The translations under genes were made by a program, and so were the position numbers. The notes beneath the pieces are model-generated. The model was not told the origin of the DNA, ran no database searches, and saw nothing but the letters and a program-made list of their open reading frames with translations. From HGM04593 sp045657945 (GTDB lineage: Bacteria; Bacteroidota; Bacteroidia; Bacteroidales; Bacteroidaceae): a stretch of DNA of 64,000 nt. The DNA lies in NCBI GenBank assembly GCA_045657945.1, contig JAZOUB010000037.1:124001-188000 (forward strand), in the 5' to 3' direction. Positions 27,282 through 36,095 of this stretch are shown here, one piece after another (positions within the stretch are counted from its first letter, which is position 1; each line of letters starts with the position of its first letter).

Positions 27282-28235
27282 ATGAACGCAGAAGAAAAAA
27301 AGATGTATCAGGCATCAATAAAATCGATGGATACCGAAGAGTTCCTTGATATGTGGTTCTACCGCCCGTTGGGTTTCCGTTGCGCGCTGTTCTTCCGTAA
27401 CCGCGGTATCCACCCCAATGTAATTACGATAATATCAATATTCCTGGGTGTTGCCGCCGGTGTATGCTTTATACAGGAGAGCCTTCGCTGGAATATACTG
27501 GGTATATTGCTGCTCATGTGGGCCAATCTCTATGACAGCACCGACGGACAGCTGGCGCGCATCACCGGGCAAAAGACACGCTGGGGACGAATCCTCGACG
27601 GTTTTGCCGGCGACTGCTGGTTCTTCTGCATATATTTTGCCATTGCTGCACGCTCGACATTCCAGCCGATACCCTTTGCCCCTGAATACAATTGGGGAGT
27701 GATAATATGGATACTGGCATCGTTCAGCGGTTTCTGGGTACACGGCTCGCAATGCCAGCTGGCCGACTACTACCGCAACATACACCTCTACTTTACAAAC
27801 GAGAAGAACGGCAACGAGTTCCACAACTCCACTGCCGTAAAGAAGGAGTACAAGGAGACACCATGGCGCGGCAATTTCTTCTGGAAGATATTCCTTAATG
27901 CATATATCGCATACGTTGGCAACCAAGAGAGAATGTCGCCCCGTTTCCAGCGCTTTATAAAGATTGTACACGACAAGTATGGCACAGAGATACCCGGCTC
28001 ACTGCGCAAGGAATTCCGCAAAGGCAGCCTACCACTCATGAAATACACAAACATACTCACTTTCAACTCACGCGCCATAATGCTATGCTTTACAATGATC
28101 ATAGGACAGTTGTGGATATATCTTTTCTTTGAACTTGTAATACTCATGGCACTATTCATATACACACAACAGAAGCACGAGAAGCTTTGCAAGAGACTGA
28201 CCGAAAAGATAGAGAACGGATATGAGTACAATTAA
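27282..28235 (+). CDS. CDP-alcohol phosphatidyltransferase family enzyme
   Basis: 317 residues with about six membrane helices. The full catalytic signature D-x2-D-G-x2-A-R-x8-G-x3-D-x3-D is present (residues about 86-112: DSTDGQLAR then G...D...D), so the enzyme should be active. It transfers a phospho-group from a CDP-activated substrate to an alcohol in the membrane. It is longer than PgsA or PssA-type enzymes, with a ~70-residue cytosolic insertion around 175-240 (HNSTAVKKEYKETPWRG). Overlaps the HAD gene by 14 bp. The neighbours suggest a polar head-group pathway. Confidence 0.88.
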   Translation: MNAEEKKMYQASIKSMDTEEFLDMWFYRPLGFRCALFFRNRGIHPNVITIISIFLGVAAGVCFIQESLRWNILGILLLMWANLYDSTDGQLARITGQKTRWGRILDGFAGDCWFFCIYFAIAARSTFQPIPFAPEYNWGVIIWILASFSGFWVHGSQCQLADYYRNIHLYFTNEKNGNEFHNSTAVKKEYKETPWRGNFFWKIFLNAYIAYVGNQERMSPRFQRFIKIVHDKYGTEIPGSLRKEFRKGSLPLMKYTNILTFNSRAIMLCFTMIIGQLWIYLFFELVILMALFIYTQQKHEKLCKRLTEKIENGYEYN

Positions 28236-28953
28236 GGGAATAATCTTCGACTATGGCGGCACCATAGACACCAATGGAATACATTGGGGCGAGGTCATTG
28301 CGGAGCAATACAAGCTTGCCGGCATTGACATTGAACGCGAGCTCTACCGCAACGCATATATACACGGCGAGCGTTCATTGGCTAAATCGCCTGTTATAAT
28401 GCCCGAGGACACCTTCCATACACTGCTCCGAAAGAAAATCACGATACAGTTCGAATACTTGAGAGAGCAGACCGGCAACAACTGCTACACAACAGAAAAA
28501 GCCAATGAGATTGCCGACGGCTGTTATAACAAGGTAAAAGAGACACTTGGTACAAGCCGCGCAATTGTCGAAGGGCTAGCAAGTAGGTACCCCGTGGTGC
28601 TTGTCACCAACTTTTATGGTAATATGCCTGTTGTACTCGACGAGTTCGGCCTGGCAAACCATTTCAAAGAGATTGTAGAATCTTCGGTTGTTGGCGTACG
28701 CAAGCCCGACCCGGCACTATTTGCGTTGGGGGTGGATGCATTGGGGCTGCCGGCCGAGGAGATTGTTGTAATCGGCGACTCCTACCGCAAGGACATCTAC
28801 CCCTCATCAACCCTTGGTTGCAAGACTGTGTGGCTCAAGAATATCTGCTGGGAGAATGAACCCATTGTGGAGGGACACTCTCCCACTGCAACAATAGGCA
28901 ACATTGAACAATTACCTGCCGTAATAAAGAAAATAGACACAGCAGAACTATAA
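28222..28953 (+). CDS. HAD-superfamily hydrolase
   Basis: 243 residues with a Rossmannoid core and a helical cap (about 15-130). Motif I is IIFDYGGTIDTNG: the nucleophile Asp is present but the usual acid/base Asp two residues later is Gly. Motif II is in VLVTNFYG, the motif III lysine in VRKPDPALF and motif IV in VVIGDSYRKD. It could be a phosphatase removing a phosphate from the product of the preceding genes, with altered catalysis. The start overlaps the CDP-alcohol phosphatidyltransferase gene, ending the four-gene set. Confidence 0.82.
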   Translation: MSTIKGIIFDYGGTIDTNGIHWGEVIAEQYKLAGIDIERELYRNAYIHGERSLAKSPVIMPEDTFHTLLRKKITIQFEYLREQTGNNCYTTEKANEIADGCYNKVKETLGTSRAIVEGLASRYPVVLVTNFYGNMPVVLDEFGLANHFKEIVESSVVGVRKPDPALFALGVDALGLPAEEIVVIGDSYRKDIYPSSTLGCKTVWLKNICWENEPIVEGHSPTATIGNIEQLPAVIKKIDTAEL

Positions 28954-29013
28954 GCGCCACTTCTATGTTTTATAATGGAAACAGACTATTGTTAACCAAC
29001 AAAAGAGACCATT

Positions 29014-30327
29014 ATGAAACAGAAGTTTATCATCGCGACACTGCTTGTTGTAGCATGCAATATCGCCAGCGCGCAGTTTTCACCCCAGGACTATACAACA
29101 ATGCACAGTGACAGCAGCTGGCATTTCACTTTTGACTATGACATACCCAAGCCCTCTTCAAATGAAGGGATGGTCATCGTCACGCACCTGTGTACACCCG
29201 ACACCTGTATAAGCACAGCCGAAAGACACATTCAGGGTAAACGTTACGCTAAACGGTATGTAAAGAGACATGGTTTCCAGCCAGCCTTGCAAAAACATGG
29301 GCCGAGCAACTGCACACTCGTCTTGCCCGAGTATGCGGTAAGTGACACCATGTACGGAATAACCTATTGCGAGTACAGTAACAGATACGGGACTGTCTAT
29401 ACATGCGATACTATAGCAGTATGCATGCCCGAATGTCCACCAATGAGTTGCCACAGGATTAAGCCCAACAAGAGTATTGCCGACCACATTGCAGCCGAAC
29501 ATCCACAAGTTAAAAGCATAAAATATTACACACCGCTCACCAGCAAAAGCGCATCAGAGGCAACCATTACGCCAAGTATTGTACGATACGCAAGCAACAG
29601 CAGCAAGCTCAATCCCGAATACCTGAACAACGCCAAGTCCATTGATGAGATAATGTACATCATTGGCGAGATTCTTACCGACAGCACAACCAACCTTGAA
29701 GCAGTGCAGATTGCAGGCTACACATCGCCAGAGGGATATGAGGACAAGGATACGCAAAGAGGATTGAACCGTGCCATTGCCCTGCGCGACCACATACGCA
29801 AGCATCACCAGCTGCCCGACTCCATCTTCGAAGTCGCAGGCGGAGGACGTAACTGGAACATCATTTACAAGGATATAGAAGAGTTGGGTATCATTGATGC
29901 CAGAGAACTCATCAGCGCCCTGCGTAATGAACCCGATGCCGGCAAGCGCGAGAAGATGCTAAAACAATACGATGACGGCAGACTTTACAAGGCTTTGCAG
30001 GAACGCTATTTCCCGGCGCACAGAATGGCATGCTGCACAGGCATATACTATCACAACAGACCCGACAGCACAGCAATAACCCTCAACAGGATTGTAGATG
30101 AACTCATATACAACCCCTCACCCGACTACAACAAACTACTTGCCGAACTCAACCGATACAATGACGACCCACGTGTCCTAAACCTCAAAGGCATCATCGA
30201 ATACCGCCTGCACCACCGTTATGCAGCTGAAGAGGCCTTTGCAAAGGCTGCAGGCATGGGCAATGAACAGGCCATGATAAACCTTCAGATAATTGAGCAT
30301 AGCAGAAATATGGAACAGGAACGTTGA
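29014..30327 (+). CDS. OmpA-like secreted protein with TPR-like C-terminus
   Basis: 437 residues. Signal peptide to about residue 20 (MKQKFIIATLLVVACNIASAQ). Residues 20-185 form a cysteine-rich region (at least ten cysteines, several spaced C-x3-5-C) that I do not recognise. Around 190-290 lies an OmpA/MotB-like peptidoglycan-binding fold (VRYASNSSKLNPEYL, VQIAGYTSPEGYEDKD, GLNRAIALRDHI). The last ~90 residues look like TPR helices (DPRVLNLKGIIEYRLHHRYAAEEAFAKAAGMG). Similar modules occur in Bacteroidales fimbrial-locus proteins, but no fimbrial genes are here. Monocistronic. Confidence 0.7.
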   Translation: MKQKFIIATLLVVACNIASAQFSPQDYTTMHSDSSWHFTFDYDIPKPSSNEGMVIVTHLCTPDTCISTAERHIQGKRYAKRYVKRHGFQPALQKHGPSNCTLVLPEYAVSDTMYGITYCEYSNRYGTVYTCDTIAVCMPECPPMSCHRIKPNKSIADHIAAEHPQVKSIKYYTPLTSKSASEATITPSIVRYASNSSKLNPEYLNNAKSIDEIMYIIGEILTDSTTNLEAVQIAGYTSPEGYEDKDTQRGLNRAIALRDHIRKHHQLPDSIFEVAGGGRNWNIIYKDIEELGIIDARELISALRNEPDAGKREKMLKQYDDGRLYKALQERYFPAHRMACCTGIYYHNRPDSTAITLNRIVDELIYNPSPDYNKLLAELNRYNDDPRVLNLKGIIEYRLHHRYAAEEAFAKAAGMGNEQAMINLQIIEHSRNMEQER

Positions 30328-30369
30328 TTTTAACAACAAATGATTAGGTACTTTTAGGAATTTTAGTTC

Positions 30370-30377
30370 TATTTTTG
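30370..30377 (+). promoter_or_regulatory. -7 box of the metal exporter promoter
   Basis: TATTTTTG matches TAnnTTTG and overlaps the left arm of the palindrome at 30373-30403, 35 bp before the ATG at 30412. Confidence 0.6.
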
Positions 30378-30403
30378 CATCGTCTTTGAAAGACGATGCA
30401 AAA
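30373..30403. promoter_or_regulatory. Perfect 15-1-15 palindrome over the exporter promoter (operator candidate)
   Basis: Arms TTTTGCATCGTCTTT (30373-30387) and AAAGACGATGCAAAA (30389-30403) are exact inverted repeats around one G. It covers the predicted transcription start and ends 8 bp before the ATG, the position of a repressor operator; it lacks a terminal T-run and so is not a good terminator of the upstream gene. Confidence 0.6.
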
Positions 30404-30411
30404 TACTATAT

Positions 30412-31635
30412 ATGGAAAAATACATCAACCCACTCATAGACTTGCTTAACGAGATGACTCCATACCTGCTGCTCGGTTTTCTTGTTGCAGGAATTCTCAA
30501 GGAGTTTGTGCCACGCCGGATATATGCCCAGAGACTATCGATGAACAATTTCAGTTCTGTACTGTGGGCAGCACTGCTGGGCATCCCCCTTCCACTATGT
30601 TCATGCGGAGTGATACCTACGGCTGCATCGCTCAGACGCGAAGGAGCGTCACGTGGAGCAACAGTGTCATTTCTTATATCAACACCGCAGACAGGCGTCG
30701 ATTCTATCTTTGCAACTGCATCGGTACTTGGCATACCATTTGCCATCTGCCGCCCGGTGGTTGCATTGTTTACAGCATTGGCCGGCGGATGTGCCGTTAA
30801 CCACTGGGACAAGGATGCTGAAGGCAAATCATCAATAGCATGCGCACCGCAGCCCACGCACAAAAGCTTCTGGAAAAAATGTGCTGATACACTTCGCTAC
30901 GGTTTCATTGACATGATTCAGGACATTGGCAAATGGATTGTCATTGGACTTGTCATTGCCGCAGTAATTACAGTTGCTGTACCCGATGATTTCTTTACAC
31001 GCTTAAGCGACGTTCCTTTACTCAACATGCTGGTGATACTAGTACTGTCGGCACCCATGTACCTATGTGCAACGGGTTCAATACCCATTGCCGCAGCCCT
31101 CATGCTCAAGGGACTGTCACCAGGAGCGGCACTGGTGCTACTAATAGCCGGCCCAGCAACAAACATGGCAGCGATGCTGGTGATAAACAAGGTGCTGGGC
31201 CGCAGAACTCTCGTCATCTACCTTCTTTCAATTATCATTGGAGCTGTAAGTTTCGGACTGATAGTTGACTACCTGCTCCCCACCCAATGGTTCACTCCAA
31301 TGAGTTGCGGCAGCCATTGCAGCCTGTGCAGCGAAGCAAACGCACCATGGTGGCAGACAGCATCGAGCATCTTGTTCGTCTCGTTGCTTGTGATTGCGTT
31401 CATACTGCGCCTGCGCAAAAGCAAGACATCAGGCATGCAGAAGAGCTACAGGATAAACGGGATGATGTGCAATCACTGCAAGGCAAATGTAGAAAAGGCA
31501 CTTGCAAGGATAGAGGGCGTGACAGCAGTTCGGGTTGACCTTGGTGAAGGCATAGCCTACATAGAGGGCAGGAATGTTGACAGCAATACCGTCATCGCAA
31601 CCATAAGGGAGTTGGGATATGAGTATATAGAATAA
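30412..31635 (+). CDS. SO_0444-family Cu/Zn efflux permease with HMA domain
   Basis: 407 residues. An 8- to 10-helix DUF318-type permease (about 1-325) with the conserved GIPLPLCSCGVIPTAASLRR motif near residue 58 and a second half containing APMYLCATGSIPIAAALML. A cysteine-rich loop (CGSHCSLC) precedes the last helix. A C-terminal heavy-metal-associated domain (about 342-407) carries the metal site GMMCNHCKANVEKAL. The family exports soft transition metals across the inner membrane. The promoter palindrome suggests metal-responsive repression. The stop codon lies inside a convergent terminator shared with luxS. Confidence 0.9.
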   Translation: MEKYINPLIDLLNEMTPYLLLGFLVAGILKEFVPRRIYAQRLSMNNFSSVLWAALLGIPLPLCSCGVIPTAASLRREGASRGATVSFLISTPQTGVDSIFATASVLGIPFAICRPVVALFTALAGGCAVNHWDKDAEGKSSIACAPQPTHKSFWKKCADTLRYGFIDMIQDIGKWIVIGLVIAAVITVAVPDDFFTRLSDVPLLNMLVILVLSAPMYLCATGSIPIAAALMLKGLSPGAALVLLIAGPATNMAAMLVINKVLGRRTLVIYLLSIIIGAVSFGLIVDYLLPTQWFTPMSCGSHCSLCSEANAPWWQTASSILFVSLLVIAFILRLRKSKTSGMQKSYRINGMMCNHCKANVEKALARIEGVTAVRVDLGEGIAYIEGRNVDSNTVIATIRELGYEYIE

Positions 31636-31676
31636 TAAAGAACGAGAAGCACAATCGCTTCTCGTTCTTTATTATT
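31631..31676. terminator. Bidirectional terminator covering two stop codons
   Basis: Perfect 20-bp arms (31631-31650 and 31657-31676) around a 6-nt loop, running from the stop codon of the exporter (31633-31635) through the stop of luxS (31674-31672). Confidence 0.9.
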
Positions 31677-32151
31677 CCGGATAGTTCAAATTTTCTTCTG
31701 ATATATTGTCAAGCACCTCACTTAAATACTTCCGTGCCTCCCATTGCGCCTCGGGCAGGTTCATGAGAAGATAGTTACCGCAATCGCGCGCTGTGGCGCC
31801 GGGCACTTCACCTTCATAAGATGCCACAAAAGCAAATGCCTCACGCAACAGAGGAACAATGTCGCGCGAAGGGACATCACCCCTGACAATGAGATAATTT
31901 CCAGTCAGGCAACCCATAGGTCCCCAATAGATGATGCGACTTGCCCACACCGGATGATTACGCAGGAATGTCGCAACAAGATGCTCCATTGTGTGTATTG
32001 CACTTGGGCTGAGTGCAGGCTCGCGGTTGGGTTCCTTCATGCGCACATCAAAGGTTGTCACAACTTCGCCGCCAACAACATCCTGCCTCGATACATATAC
32101 ACCACGCAGCAGGCGTATATGGTCAATTGTAAAACTTGGTATCTTTTCCAT
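31672..32151 (-). CDS. luxS: S-ribosylhomocysteine lyase
   Basis: 159 residues, standard size. It cleaves S-ribosylhomocysteine to homocysteine and DPD, the precursor of autoinducer-2. The zinc motif HTMEH (about 53-57) and the catalytic cysteine in GPMGCLTGNY are present, with the third ligand in GATARDCGNY. It follows mtnN by 12 bp on the same strand, so both steps of SAH recycling (nucleosidase, then lyase) are in one operon. Confidence 0.97.
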   Translation of the reverse strand: MEKIPSFTIDHIRLLRGVYVSRQDVVGGEVVTTFDVRMKEPNREPALSPSAIHTMEHLVATFLRNHPVWASRIIYWGPMGCLTGNYLIVRGDVPSRDIVPLLREAFAFVASYEGEVPGATARDCGNYLLMNLPEAQWEARKYLSEVLDNISEENLNYPE

Positions 32152-32163
32152 AACTACATTCTG

Positions 32164-32859
32164 TTAAAGTTTCATCAGAAAACGGCGTGTGACACCGAAT
32201 GAACGGTCGGCCATCTCACCCCAGAAGTTTTCATACTGCTGAATATGCTTATCGACGCCCGGAGTGTCGCTTATTATGCGGAAACTCACAAACGGAACGC
32301 CATAGATGTGGCAAGTCTGCGCAATTGCGGCCGACTCCATGTCCACAGCAAGACCGGCAGGAAAATTACCCTTTATCTTGTCGAGCTCATCGCGGTTGGT
32401 TATGAACTGGTCACCGGTACATATAAGGCCGGCATGTATGCGTGTTGCATTATCAGGCTCATCATTTAGCGACTGCGCAGCACGGCACATGGCCTCATCG
32501 GCGGCAAACACTGCAGGCATTCCCTGCACCTGACCATACTCGCAACCCATACCGCACCACACATCGTGATACACGATTGATGAGCTCACCACAACATCCA
32601 TAACCCCAAGACAGCAGTCGATACCACCGGCAACACCGGTGCTGACCATTGCGTCGGGAGCAAAGGCGCGTATGAGTTCGGCAGCACCTATTGCAGCATT
32701 CACTTTACCGATACCGCACTGGCGCAGTATTATCTCATTCTCGCCTACACGACCAACAAGATACTCTATGTTATTTTTTTCACACTTTACGACCCCGTCG
32801 AGCATTGCTGCAAGCTGCTCGAACTCCGAGGTCATTGCTGTCAAAACACCAATTTTCAT
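32164..32859 (-). CDS. mtnN: 5'-methylthioadenosine/S-adenosylhomocysteine nucleosidase
   Basis: 231 residues from ATG 32859 (MKIGVLTAMTSEFEQL is the usual family start; an ATG at 32868 would add three residues). Purine-nucleoside phosphorylase-like fold with STGVAGGID, ICTGDQFI, the catalytic region DMESAAIAQTC and the C-terminal ISDTPG. It releases adenine from SAH and MTA, feeding luxS, 12 bp downstream. Confidence 0.95.
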   Translation of the reverse strand: MKIGVLTAMTSEFEQLAAMLDGVVKCEKNNIEYLVGRVGENEIILRQCGIGKVNAAIGAAELIRAFAPDAMVSTGVAGGIDCCLGVMDVVVSSSIVYHDVWCGMGCEYGQVQGMPAVFAADEAMCRAAQSLNDEPDNATRIHAGLICTGDQFITNRDELDKIKGNFPAGLAVDMESAAIAQTCHIYGVPFVSFRIISDTPGVDKHIQQYENFWGEMADRSFGVTRRFLMKL

Positions 32860-32898
32860 ATCATTCAAACGATTACTATCATACGGTTTTCATTAAAG

Positions 32899-34671
32899 TC
32901 ATTTCACCGCTATACCGAGATAAAGGGCATATGCCTCACTGAGTTCATTGCATGCAGCCTTTATCTGCTCTATTGTAGCACTCTTGTTATCAGCCGACAT
33001 AGACAATGATTTCGTTTTCTCATATACATGCTTCAGCATTGCCACATTAGTCGAAGTCACTTCATTCTTCTCTATAGCTATTCCTGCAAGCATAACAAGT
33101 TCCTCCAACTTGCGCAACTCCGCACCTCTCTCCGACTCGAACTTTAGCACCGTAGAACCCTTGGCATCAGCAAGAGCCTCCTCACCTACAACATAGCAGC
33201 ACAAGGGATAAACACCTTTTTCAACATCTACAAGTGTATAGCGCACTCCTGTTCCAGAATTTGTAACACCTATATGGTATGATGACTTGAGAGTATTTCC
33301 CTTCTCATCGGTCAATACCACACCGTATGTACTCAAAGGCTCTGAAGCTTCGGCATTGTTGAGCACCACCGTCAATGTTCCTTTTTCGGGCACAGAAACC
33401 TTCACTTTCTGCATAGCCATATTGTCGGCATCTACATTGCCCCATACATACTCACCGTTGTTCCATTCAATAGTAACAGGAGATTTGTCGGAAAGTTTGA
33501 CAAGACTTTCAACAGGTTCCGGCGAAAAGAAGAGCAGAGAAACAACCACATATATCCAATGAGCTGCTATACCGGCCACAAGGCCACCTATCGTATGAGA
33601 AAGTATATCTTTTGAAGTGAGCTTTCGATAACCAAGCGCGTCAAGCATTGCTGTATGCGTACTCAAGAAACCGCTCCAACACATACCAATGGCAGTAAAC
33701 ACAGCAATGGCATTACCGTCAATCCACCCCTCGGCAGCAAAGTTAGGTACAAGACCAAGAGCAGCACCTACAGCACCAATAGCCGTAATCGGGAACGCAA
33801 TGAGATGTGGATCGGTAAAACCGAAGAGCCATTCAAAAGCAAAATCCAATTTTTCACCTATCCATGGCAACAGCTCCACCCCCTGATATGCTGCACCTGT
33901 ATAGCCTTTTGTCTCATCAGGGCCGAATGTAAGCACCATCACAATGGTAGATATTACAAGCACACCCGGAATAATCATCATACCTACATCTACACCTGAG
34001 CGTCCGCCATCAAGCAATGAATCAAGAACACGCAAGAAAACCGACTTGTTGGCATGCTCTTCCTTGTTCTCCTCAACCTCATCCAATTCCGCCACATTTT
34101 CTTCCTTGAAGCGGGGATACGCCTTTATTACAAAATACTGCATAAGCCTTGTAGAGACTATGCAACCTATCATAGCACCTATGAATCCCACAAAAGACTC
34201 CACAAAATAGCCCTGGCCTATCATAAACACAATAACCAAAAGACCCATACCGAAAGATGTTCCGAAGTTATTAAGTGAAATAAACTGATACTTTTTGAAG
34301 TATGACGCAAACTTCTTATCCTTTGCCAATGAGATAATGGCAGGATTATCGGACAAAAATGTAAGCACCGCACCAAGCGAAGCCACACCCGGCAGGTTAA
34401 AGAGCGGCTTCATCAACGGGCGCAACAGTTTCTCAAGCAGCCTAACAACGCCAAACTCTACGAAAACCTTACCAATGGCACCGGTCAACACACATATTGC
34501 CATCAGGTAGAATACCGTATTAAGCAACAAATCGTGTGATGTATTCATGATTGTGTTCAGCATATTTGCTGTACCCATCTTATAGCCCAAATAGCCGAAC
34601 AATAGAATGAATATCGCCAGAGTTGTCACTCCGCCCGGTATCCATGAAATAAGTTTTTTAAAATGTTTCAT
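32899..34671 (-). CDS. CD0519/CD1768-type nucleoside-recognition (Gate) membrane protein
   Basis: 590 residues from ATG 34671. Residues 1-400 hold about ten membrane helices with the Gate-domain features LTFLSDNPAIISLAKDKKFASYFKKYQFISLNN and FLSTHTAMLDALGYR; an acidic cytosolic loop (about 190-215, EELDEVEENKEEH) separates two halves. From about 405 to the end is a soluble, probably periplasmic extension with an Ig-like beta part (VKVSVPEKGTLTVVLNNAEAS) and a helical end. Members of this family are annotated as transporters of unknown substrate. Monocistronic; its 5' leader contains the palindrome GTCTGC-GCAT-GCAGAC (34708-34723). Confidence 0.75.
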   Translation of the reverse strand: MKHFKKLISWIPGGVTTLAIFILLFGYLGYKMGTANMLNTIMNTSHDLLLNTVFYLMAICVLTGAIGKVFVEFGVVRLLEKLLRPLMKPLFNLPGVASLGAVLTFLSDNPAIISLAKDKKFASYFKKYQFISLNNFGTSFGMGLLVIVFMIGQGYFVESFVGFIGAMIGCIVSTRLMQYFVIKAYPRFKEENVAELDEVEENKEEHANKSVFLRVLDSLLDGGRSGVDVGMMIIPGVLVISTIVMVLTFGPDETKGYTGAAYQGVELLPWIGEKLDFAFEWLFGFTDPHLIAFPITAIGAVGAALGLVPNFAAEGWIDGNAIAVFTAIGMCWSGFLSTHTAMLDALGYRKLTSKDILSHTIGGLVAGIAAHWIYVVVSLLFFSPEPVESLVKLSDKSPVTIEWNNGEYVWGNVDADNMAMQKVKVSVPEKGTLTVVLNNAEASEPLSTYGVVLTDEKGNTLKSSYHIGVTNSGTGVRYTLVDVEKGVYPLCCYVVGEEALADAKGSTVLKFESERGAELRKLEELVMLAGIAIEKNEVTSTNVAMLKHVYEKTKSLSMSADNKSATIEQIKAACNELSEAYALYLGIAVK

Positions 34672-34893
34672 AGTAATGAAAAGGTCATTTTTAGATTTAA
34701 TGTTGCAGTCTGCGCATGCAGACAAAATCAAAATGCAAAATTAAACAAAAAAAAGTGTAGATTTGCATATCACAACAAAAATTGAATGTTTATTTGCGTA
34801 TTGATTTTATTTGCCGTATCTTGCATTGCATAATGGATAGCGCCACGAGCACGCAAGCCCATAAACGATTAGTAAACAATCAAATAAAACACT
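34672..34893. promoter_or_regulatory. Divergent intergenic region with -7 boxes and a hairpin
   Basis: TAATTTTG on the minus strand (34743-34736) and TAGATTTG on the plus strand (34758-34765) are -7 box candidates for the Gate protein and the acyltransferase. No well-spaced -33 was found for either. The palindrome at 34708-34723 would sit in the minus-strand leader. Confidence 0.35.
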
Positions 34894-36042
34894 ATGATAC
34901 CAGCTGAATTTGACGAAATCCGTCCTTACAACCCCGAAGAACTTCCACAGATTTTCGAAGAGCTCATTGCCGACCCTGAATTCCAGGCTGTAATGGGACA
35001 GGCTTTCAAGGACATCCCATTCGAGTACATCGCAGGCCAGATGCGTGCATCAAAGAGCAACATCGAGTTCCAGAAAGCATTGGTATACCCCTTTGTCAAG
35101 GGTGTGATCCAGAAACTCTCGAGCGGACTCACCGTCAGCATTGAGAACAAGAAGAACATGGCAAAATCACTCTGCATCTCCAACCACCGCGACATCATCA
35201 TGGACTCGGCATTCCTTTGCATCGTGTTCATTGAGGCAGTGGGCAACACTGTTGAGATTGCCATTGGCGACAACCTGCTCATTCGTCCATGGATAAAGAA
35301 ACTGGTACGCGTGAACCGCAGTTTCATCGTGCAGCGCTCGGCAAGCATACGCGAGATGCTCGCATCGTCAAAACGCCTGTCATCATACATGCACCACACA
35401 ATTACCGAGCGCCATCAGCCAATCTGGCTTGCACAGCGCGAAGGCCGCGCCAAGGACAGCAACGACCGCACACAGGAGGGTCTCATCAAGATGCTCTCAA
35501 TGTACAGCGCCGGCGACATCATCGACGCATTGAAGGTGCTCAACATTGCACCGACAACAATATCATACGAGTATGACCCATGTGACTACCTCAAGGCCAA
35601 GGAGTTCCAGCAGAAACGCGACAACCCCGAGTGGAAGAAGGCGCCACAGGACGACCTCATCAACATGAAGACCGGCATGTTCGGCTACAAGGGTAACATT
35701 CACTACCATATTGCAGACTGCATCAATGAAGAGATTGACGCCATTGACCGCACACTGGGAAAGAACGAGAAGACCGCAGCCGTGGCACGCATCATCGACC
35801 GCCACATACACAGGAACTACAAGTTCTGGCCCATCAACTACTACTTCTATGAACTGTTCACCGGCGATACACGCTTTGCCGACAACTACACAGCCGAGGA
35901 CAAAGCCAAGCTCGATGCCTACATGCAGGGACAGATTGAGAAGATTGACCTGCCGGAGCGCGACAACGAGTTCTGCCGCACAAAGATACTCGAGATGTAT
36001 GCCAACCCGGTAATCAATTACCTGAAGGCTGTAGAAGAATAA
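34894..36042 (+). CDS. PlsC-like acyltransferase
   Basis: 382 residues, longer than PlsC and without clear membrane helices. The acyltransferase blocks are visible: LCISNHRDIIMDSAFL contains the NHxxxxD catalytic motif, RSFIVQR follows, and IWLAQREGRAKDSNDRTQEGL is the block III acceptor-binding EGR motif. The C-terminal third (about 230-382) is a family-specific extension. It should acylate glycerol-3-phosphate, lysophosphatidate or another membrane alcohol in phospholipid synthesis. It ends in a terminator shared with the convergent repeat protein. Confidence 0.85.
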   Translation: MIPAEFDEIRPYNPEELPQIFEELIADPEFQAVMGQAFKDIPFEYIAGQMRASKSNIEFQKALVYPFVKGVIQKLSSGLTVSIENKKNMAKSLCISNHRDIIMDSAFLCIVFIEAVGNTVEIAIGDNLLIRPWIKKLVRVNRSFIVQRSASIREMLASSKRLSSYMHHTITERHQPIWLAQREGRAKDSNDRTQEGLIKMLSMYSAGDIIDALKVLNIAPTTISYEYDPCDYLKAKEFQQKRDNPEWKKAPQDDLINMKTGMFGYKGNIHYHIADCINEEIDAIDRTLGKNEKTAAVARIIDRHIHRNYKFWPINYYFYELFTGDTRFADNYTAEDKAKLDAYMQGQIEKIDLPERDNEFCRTKILEMYANPVINYLKAVEE

Positions 36043-36084
36043 AAACAATGTGGGAGTCACCATGGTGGCTCCCACATTGTTTTA
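36043..36084. terminator. Bidirectional terminator after the acyltransferase
   Basis: ACAATGTGGGAG and CTCCCACATTGT arms (36045-36056 and 36069-36080, extended inward by CACC/GGTG) with A- and T-runs on the outside. Confidence 0.85.
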
Positions 36085-36095
36085 TCTACAAATTG

